Assembly (NCBI GenBank): GCA_050292445.1
Contig: JBNKLQ010000053.1
Span: 1 to 27,397 of the forward strand
Length of the DNA stretch: 27,397 nt
Source of the DNA: Leptofilum sp050292445
Lineage (GTDB): Bacteria > Chloroflexota > Anaerolineae > Promineifilales > Promineifilaceae
Direction: 5' to 3'
The number at the start of each line of letters is the position of its first letter. Position 1 is the first letter of the stretch. Below the pieces are notes generated by a model that searched no databases, had not been told where the DNA came from, and saw only the letters and a program-made list of their open reading frames with translations. This document shows, one piece after another, positions 22,811 to 27,397 of this stretch. The position numbers and the translations under genes were made by a program.

Positions 22811-25036
22811 TCAGGCTAGCGCACTTTCTTCACCCGAGTCCCGAACAAACAGGCAAGAGCCATCAACCATCGCCACAATTTCCTGGCAAAATGTAAGTTG
22901 AGCCGGATTGGGCAGGCCAAAGATTGCCAGGTCCGCCCGACGGACCTGATGTAGCGCTTCGGCAAACGGGGCTTGTACCACCGTCACTATCGTATTTTTG
23001 GGCAGCCGGGCCAAATCAGCCAACTCCCGCAAGAAAGTCTCTGCCGGTTCCAGGTCCTGATCTTCGGCAATGGCCAGGCACACATTTATTTTACCAGACC
23101 AGTTTTTAGTTAGCTGATAGGCTAACAGCAAGGCAAGGTCCGAATTACTCCATTGTAAATCAACTTGCCAATCGTCGCCCCGATGAGAAATCCAAACATT
23201 GATCAGATGCTGTCGCCCCAGATCACGCACGGTATGGCGCGCCAGGAGAACGATGCCCATGTTGTAAGCGGCCGTTTTGTCCACCAACTGCTGCAATGCA
23301 GACAAATCTGACTCCGCCCGCAAATTCAAAAACAGCAAATTAGGCCTAAAAAACGTGCTGCGCAAAATCTGGGTCGCCACGCGCACGCCATTTACCATAT
23401 CCGCCTCTTCCAAAAGGGTGGTACGAGCAAAAATACCCTCATCAGAAAAAGAGTTTGTCAGATCAGTTAATCCTTTCAGCGCCGAATCATCACCCTCAGG
23501 ATAAATCCCCAACGCGTGAATGGCCCCCTGGGGTTTGGCCAGCGCCCGCAAAAAACGGTAGCTGCCGGTTAGCTCCTGGGTTTTCACAATGGGTGCCAGC
23601 ACAAATGGCTTCCAGGTACGTTTTACCGCTGGAGGCAAATGGCTCACCCGCGTTGCCGCCCATTCTGCCAACGACAAAAACATGCCGCTGCGCACGTCGC
23701 TGGGCAAATATTCCAGGTTGCGCCGCATCAGATACCCATAAACCAACAGCACCACCACCAGAGCCACCAGACTAAAGACAGGATTGATTAAAAACATCAC
23801 AAAGAGACAGCCAACTACGCCAATGAGAGGGACAACCCGCGACACACGAAACGTAGGCCGAAAGCTGACGGTGCTCAACATCTGCTCAATGAGCACCACC
23901 AAATTGAGCATACCATAGGTGATTAAGAAGAACATGGTAATGATGCTGGCCACGGCATTTAAACCACCACCACTGGCCAGGGCAATGAGCAAGGTGATGA
24001 GACCAATCACGCCTGTAGCATAGAGCGCTTGACGCGGTTCACCCTGCTCAGTTTCCTGAGCGAGGTAGTCACTAAAAGGCAAAATGTTGTGCTGCGCCAA
24101 CGCCTGCATCACACGCGGGGCAGCGACCAGTGATCCCAGAGCAGAAGAAAAAGTAGCGCCCAACATGCCAGCCAAAATTGTCCAGCCCCAAAAGGCTTTG
24201 TCCACCAAGATGGTGCTGTTGGTTAACAGATCGGTAACGGAGGCGGCCCGAGAAAGCCAGTAGGTGAGCAGCAGATAGACAACGAGCGTCAGGCCAATGG
24301 CACTCATGGTTCCCAGGGGAATACTGCGGCGCGGCTCGCGCAGGGAACCGCTGAGGCTGATCCCCACCATGATGCCCGTAACCGCCGGGAAGAAAATAGC
24401 AAACGCCTCCCAAAAATTCCAATCAGAAAAGCTACCCCAGAGAACGGCCGTTTCCGTCAAGCCCGTTCGCCCCGCAATAGGGAAACTAGCCAGAAAAACA
24501 GAAAACAGCGACAAACCCACAATGCCCAAAATAAGATATTGAATACGCGCGGCAAATTGAGCACTCACGTAAGCAATGCCATAAACCAGCACAAAGGTAA
24601 GCAACGAAACAAGAAAAATAGGGTGTGTAGGAAAAATGCGTAGCCACGCCTCGGCAAAGGCCAGCACATAAAGCGCCACCGAAATGCCCTGGGCAATAAA
24701 AAGCGGAATGCCCACGCTGCCGCCCACTTCCAGACCTAACGACTGGGAAATGATGGCAAACGCTCCCCCAGCGCCAACACGCGTGTTGGTGACAACGGAA
24801 GACACCGCCAAACCAGTGGAAATAGTAATGACATGCGCCAGCAAAATGATGAGAATGGTTCCCAACAATCCGGCATTGCCCACCACCTGACCCAACCTCA
24901 GGTACATGATGGCACCCAAAATGGTTAAAACCGTGGGTGTAAACACACCGGGAAAAGTGCCAAATTTACCGTCTCCTGGCGAATCTTCTCCTCGATTGAA
25001 CCAAGCCGAAACTGTCGTTTGCAATTGATCCAACAC
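22811..25036 (-). CDS. SLC12-like cation-chloride cotransporter homologue
   Basis: A protein of 741 aa of the APC superfamily, closest in pattern to the cation-chloride cotransporter (SLC12) family. The start resembles FGTFPGVFTPTVLTILGAIM then YLRLGQVVGNAG, the hallmark first helix of that family. About 12 transmembrane helices (residues 30-425) include GAGGAFAIISQSLG and FFPAVTGIMVGISLSG segments. A cytoplasmic domain of about 300 aa (SYRFLRALAKPQGAIHALGI, GRQHLINVWISHRGDDWQVD) follows, as in SLC12 proteins but shorter. The GTG at 25036 is preferred because GGAGG lies 5 bases upstream and overlaps the alternative TTG at 25048. Expected to move K+/Na+ with Cl-, or amino acids. Confidence 0.85.
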   Translation of the reverse strand: MLDQLQTTVSAWFNRGEDSPGDGKFGTFPGVFTPTVLTILGAIMYLRLGQVVGNAGLLGTILIILLAHVITISTGLAVSSVVTNTRVGAGGAFAIISQSLGLEVGGSVGIPLFIAQGISVALYVLAFAEAWLRIFPTHPIFLVSLLTFVLVYGIAYVSAQFAARIQYLILGIVGLSLFSVFLASFPIAGRTGLTETAVLWGSFSDWNFWEAFAIFFPAVTGIMVGISLSGSLREPRRSIPLGTMSAIGLTLVVYLLLTYWLSRAASVTDLLTNSTILVDKAFWGWTILAGMLGATFSSALGSLVAAPRVMQALAQHNILPFSDYLAQETEQGEPRQALYATGVIGLITLLIALASGGGLNAVASIITMFFLITYGMLNLVVLIEQMLSTVSFRPTFRVSRVVPLIGVVGCLFVMFLINPVFSLVALVVVLLVYGYLMRRNLEYLPSDVRSGMFLSLAEWAATRVSHLPPAVKRTWKPFVLAPIVKTQELTGSYRFLRALAKPQGAIHALGIYPEGDDSALKGLTDLTNSFSDEGIFARTTLLEEADMVNGVRVATQILRSTFFRPNLLFLNLRAESDLSALQQLVDKTAAYNMGIVLLARHTVRDLGRQHLINVWISHRGDDWQVDLQWSNSDLALLLAYQLTKNWSGKINVCLAIAEDQDLEPAETFLRELADLARLPKNTIVTVVQAPFAEALHQVRRADLAIFGLPNPAQLTFCQEIVAMVDGSCLFVRDSGEESALA

Positions 25037-25094
25037 ATTTGCCTCCAATTAATTTTATCAACGTGACTTTCTAAATTGTATCATGTTGGGCAAT

Positions 25095-27089
25095 TTATGG
25101 ATCGTTTGCCGGGCAGGCAGCAATGGTGATTGGCCAGGCATCCTCTGGCAACGCCTGGCCTGCCGCGTTGGTAGCTGGACTGCGCGTACCGCTAGCAAAA
25201 TCGTACACGCCGATGAGTACAGTGCTGGGGACGGCCGTTTCCCCAGCAGGCAGCGTCACTTCACGTAAATCGTGCAAAAAATCGTCTGGCGTGGCGGCCA
25301 ACAAGCGAGGACGAATACCCAACGGCGGGCCATCTGCTTGCGCCAGAAGACGGCCGTTTTCAGCCAAAATTTGTACAAAAACCGAAGTCGTATCAGGAAT
25401 TATGTCTTGGGCAGGCTGCCAACCTAGCGAGACCCTGACCTGATCATCACATAGCTGAGCGGTAGCTCCAGTCAGGTTGTAGTGACCAAATTGGGCGATA
25501 GGATTTGGGGGCGCGATGGGTGGAAGGGCCATTGGGGGCAGCACATACCCTGTGTGCCGGGTCTGCGGTCCGCTCGGCAAAAAATAGGTGATGAAAAAGT
25601 AGCGCGGCTGATCACTGAAGGCCGTCGGCCACTCGTCCTGAGCCTGAATGCCGTAGGCATACGCCTGGCTACTTTGCAATTCTGGCAAGTTTACAGCCCA
25701 CGTTTCATGCACCCCTGGCACGTTGGCCGAGGTTAATTCCCCCACAAACAGATAATCGCCCAGCATAGTCACGAACTCCACACCGACGGCGTAGGTGTTG
25801 GGCAGTACATCCAACCACTGCGGCAAATTAATCAACAATATTTCGGCATCATTGGGAATATGGGCTTGCTGCATAACCGACACGGGTTGAGTGAGTTGCA
25901 CATATTCATCTAGCTTGGTTTGCACAAATTGACCGCTGGTAACGAGGATGAAAAGGAGAACGGCCGTTCCCACCACCAACCGAACCCAACCACCAGTTCG
26001 CTCACGCCCACGCCAGATGCCATCTAGCAAAAGCGCCCACAGCAGCGACACGCCCACACTGCCCAAATACAGCAGGCGCGGCCCGCGCAACAAATAATCC
26101 GTAGCCAAGGTCAACCCAAGCAGCACACTGGTCCCGGCCCACCAGCCCCAGGCCAGCAGCAGCGGCTTGCGCCAGTTCGGTCGCTGCCAGGCCAGCCAAC
26201 CAGTGGCTGCAACAACCAGACCTCCGCTAACGAGCGTCACCCACACGCCGCCCACATTGGGCAGCAAATGGGCAAACCAGGCTAAAGGGAAAACGGCCGC
26301 TTGCAGCAAATACAAAAAGTTCAGCCACAAACTGGTACCGGTCACCTCCACCTGTGGGGCGCGGCTAATGGGTAAAAATTGATAGATAACCAGATAGGCA
26401 ACGCCAGCCAGCAGAAAGTGGAGCCAGGGCAACCGCAGCAGGGCACGCCAATCCTTCTGGCGCAGATGGATTAGCCACTGCCCAAGCGCCGCTGGTTGGC
26501 GGTTAAGGTGGATCAGCGCAGCGAAGCCGCCAAAAAGCACCGCTGTCTCATGCGTCAGCACCATCACCCCAAACAAAACCCAGGTGATGAGCCACCATTT
26601 GCGCGGGTTGGGGTGGGATACGCCCGTTACATACCCATGCAGCCCCAACAGCACCAATCCCGTCATGGCCGGATGCACATTGTGGCCATACACCGTGACT
26701 GCCTGGTAGGAAAACGGAAACACCGCAAAAATGGCCCCCGCTACCGCCGCCCGCCGCCAATCAGGCCACAGCCGCCAGCTCAACCAGACCAGCAAACCGG
26801 CATTAGCTGCGTGCTGTAGCACATTGTTGCCGTGCAGCAGCCAGGCCGGATAGCCATCAAATAACTGATTTATGACTAGCATGGGGAAAAATGTCATCGG
26901 CCGGTAAAAGCCAAATGCTTCGGTAGGCAGCCAGACGGAACGCCATGTTAGGCCACCAACAATGCGAATGTGCAGCAGCGTGTCGTAAATGAGCGGCAGC
27001 CGCAGCGTGCGCCAATACAGCCAACCCGCCAGCAGCATCACGCCCAGCCCGCTGAACAGAAACAACCTTTTCTCGGAAAATCGCAGCAT
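25095..27089 (-). CDS. GT-C-like polytopic membrane protein
   Basis: A protein of 664 aa. The first half has around 10-11 transmembrane helices and an early loop typical of GT-C/PMT-like glycosyltransferases and TMTC proteins: an Asp shortly after helix 1 (PLIYDTLLHI), FGFYRPMTFFPMLVINQLFDG, then WLLHGNNVLQHAANAGLLVW. The last 240 residues are a soluble, presumably extracytoplasmic domain with beta-rich segments (TSVFVQILAENGRLLAQADG, VLIGVYDFASG). The ATG at 27089 is preceded by GGGAGAAAG; the frame upstream to 27194 is not used because it runs into the inverted repeat. Probably transfers sugars from a lipid carrier, but donor and acceptor are unknown. Confidence 0.72.
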   Translation of the reverse strand: MLRFSEKRLFLFSGLGVMLLAGWLYWRTLRLPLIYDTLLHIRIVGGLTWRSVWLPTEAFGFYRPMTFFPMLVINQLFDGYPAWLLHGNNVLQHAANAGLLVWLSWRLWPDWRRAAVAGAIFAVFPFSYQAVTVYGHNVHPAMTGLVLLGLHGYVTGVSHPNPRKWWLITWVLFGVMVLTHETAVLFGGFAALIHLNRQPAALGQWLIHLRQKDWRALLRLPWLHFLLAGVAYLVIYQFLPISRAPQVEVTGTSLWLNFLYLLQAAVFPLAWFAHLLPNVGGVWVTLVSGGLVVAATGWLAWQRPNWRKPLLLAWGWWAGTSVLLGLTLATDYLLRGPRLLYLGSVGVSLLWALLLDGIWRGRERTGGWVRLVVGTAVLLFILVTSGQFVQTKLDEYVQLTQPVSVMQQAHIPNDAEILLINLPQWLDVLPNTYAVGVEFVTMLGDYLFVGELTSANVPGVHETWAVNLPELQSSQAYAYGIQAQDEWPTAFSDQPRYFFITYFLPSGPQTRHTGYVLPPMALPPIAPPNPIAQFGHYNLTGATAQLCDDQVRVSLGWQPAQDIIPDTTSVFVQILAENGRLLAQADGPPLGIRPRLLAATPDDFLHDLREVTLPAGETAVPSTVLIGVYDFASGTRSPATNAAGQALPEDAWPITIAACPANDP

Positions 27090-27170
27090 CTTTCTCCCAG
27101 GTAAAGAAAATGGCTTCGGGCAGCAGCCTGAAGCCATCGTATTATACCGGCGAGTCCAATGAAAACACGA

Positions 27171-27233
27171 ACCGCAGAGGCGCGGAGAGCGCAAAGACTT
27201 AAAAAATCTCTGCGCCCTCCGCGCCTCTGCGGT
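27171..27233. repeat. Long inverted repeat (CGCAGAGGCGCGGAG type)
   Basis: Arms 27171-27197 and 27207-27233 pair in 25 of 27 positions around a 9-base A-rich loop. The motif CCGCAGAGGCGC is a common dispersed bacterial intergenic repeat. A degenerate half-copy (CCGCAGAGAGCGCGGAAAACGC) lies near 22765-22790. It sits between the DM13 gene's end and the GT-C gene and may terminate or protect the DM13 transcript. Confidence 0.8.
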
Positions 27234-27261
27234 AAATTTCGCTACTTAAAATTGCGCTTCC

Positions 27262-27397
27262 TTAATTGCTCAAAGAGGCAGCCGCGAAGGTCACATGGAA
27301 TGGCTGACAGTAAATCACCACACTTTGGTATTCGCTTACATCAAGATCGGCGGGGAGTTCGTAGTTTTGATTGCCCACATTTCCCTTCAAAGAGCCA
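27262..27397 (-). CDS. DM13-domain protein, C-terminal 44 residues (partial)
   Basis: A minus-strand frame enters from the right edge and stops at TAA 27264-27262. The visible residues fit the end of a DM13 domain: GSLKGNVGNQNYELPADLDV, then YQSVVIYCQPFHVTFAAASL, with the near-invariant Cys in the IYC position. DM13 domains are small beta-rich extracytoplasmic modules proposed to act in redox or electron transfer, often fused to cytochrome or DOMON modules. The N-terminal part, including any signal peptide or lipobox, is outside the window. Its place near the cytochrome locus is suggestive but 7 kb away. Confidence 0.8.
   Translation of the reverse strand, partial: GSLKGNVGNQNYELPADLDVSEYQSVVIYCQPFHVTFAAASLSN

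Larger units (their letters stand above)
318..25967. repeat. Dispersed palindromic octamer ACGGCCGT, at least 31 copies
   Basis: Exact octamers begin at 318, 596, 1310, 1587, 1811, 2014, 2380, 3276, 3518, 4651, 6408, 7284, 9672, 10151, 10497, 11868, 11919, 12384, 14667, 16640, 16777, 18619, 20504, 20759, 21113, 22288, 22525, 24444, 25231, 25350 and 25960. Many extend to AACGGCCGTT, and some to larger palindromes (4644-4665, 10148-10161, 22520-22537). Chance expectation at equal base use is about 0.4 (27397/65536). Variants with T or G in place of the first A also occur. In genes it is read as Thr-Ala-Val or Asn-Gly-Arg according to frame and strand. Confidence 0.95.

Noticed and set aside
318..25967. 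CRISPR-like or transposon-end origin of the ACGGCCGT copies
   Set aside because: Spacing is irregular, copies sit inside conserved coding sequence, and there are no regular spacers, target duplications or transposase.

Overview
The window reads as a chromosomal segment of an uncultured-type Chloroflexota bacterium, probably Anaerolineae-like. This is inference from protein style: lipoproteins with LAAC lipoboxes, TRVVEV/VEVP and PTPTP-type low-complexity linkers, TTG/GTG starts, and housekeeping genes without proteobacterial features. No rRNA, tRNA, CRISPR array, insertion sequence or phage gene was seen. A palindromic octamer, ACGGCCGT, occurs at least 31 times in coding and intergenic DNA (about 0.4 expected by chance). 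It is the strongest genome-scale signal here.

Layout. 1-4.4 kb: an open frame cut by the left edge, then a minus-strand group of four genes: an alpha/beta-hydrolase (esterase), an ATP-grasp ligase, a circularly permuted ATP-grasp protein and a YbaK/ProX-type tRNA deacylase, with three copies of a dispersed inverted repeat. 4.7-10 kb: DegV (+), an AAA+ ATPase with an N-terminal winged helix (-), and DNA gyrase A (-). 10.4-20 kb: a multiheme cytochrome locus. A plus-strand run encodes a collagen-stalked octaheme lipoprotein, a 14-heme membrane-anchored cytochrome, a cytochrome b561-type membrane subunit and a decaheme lipoprotein made of two pentaheme halves. Facing it, and separated by a perfect bidirectional terminator, are a NapC/NirT-type nine-heme protein and a second collagen-stalked octaheme lipoprotein. 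20.4-27.4 kb (-): two anchored coiled-coil proteins (one with a helix-hairpin-helix domain), an SLC12-like cation-chloride transporter homologue, a GT-C-like polytopic membrane protein, and the C-terminus of a DM13-domain protein cut by the right edge.

How the genes may work together (inference). The cytochrome b and NapC-like proteins are candidate quinol oxidases. The 14-heme protein is next to cytochrome b and could take its electrons. The three heme lipoproteins would sit on the outer face of the membrane, two of them raised on collagen-like triple-helical stalks, as terminal reductases or wires. Together they carry 49 c-heme attachment motifs in five proteins. This looks like an extracellular or periplasm-like electron-transfer system, with substrate unknown. 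The stalked octaheme architecture is the most novel point. The ATP-grasp/ATP-grasp/hydrolase operon is a second candidate for an undescribed pathway, probably making or trimming a small amide-linked compound.
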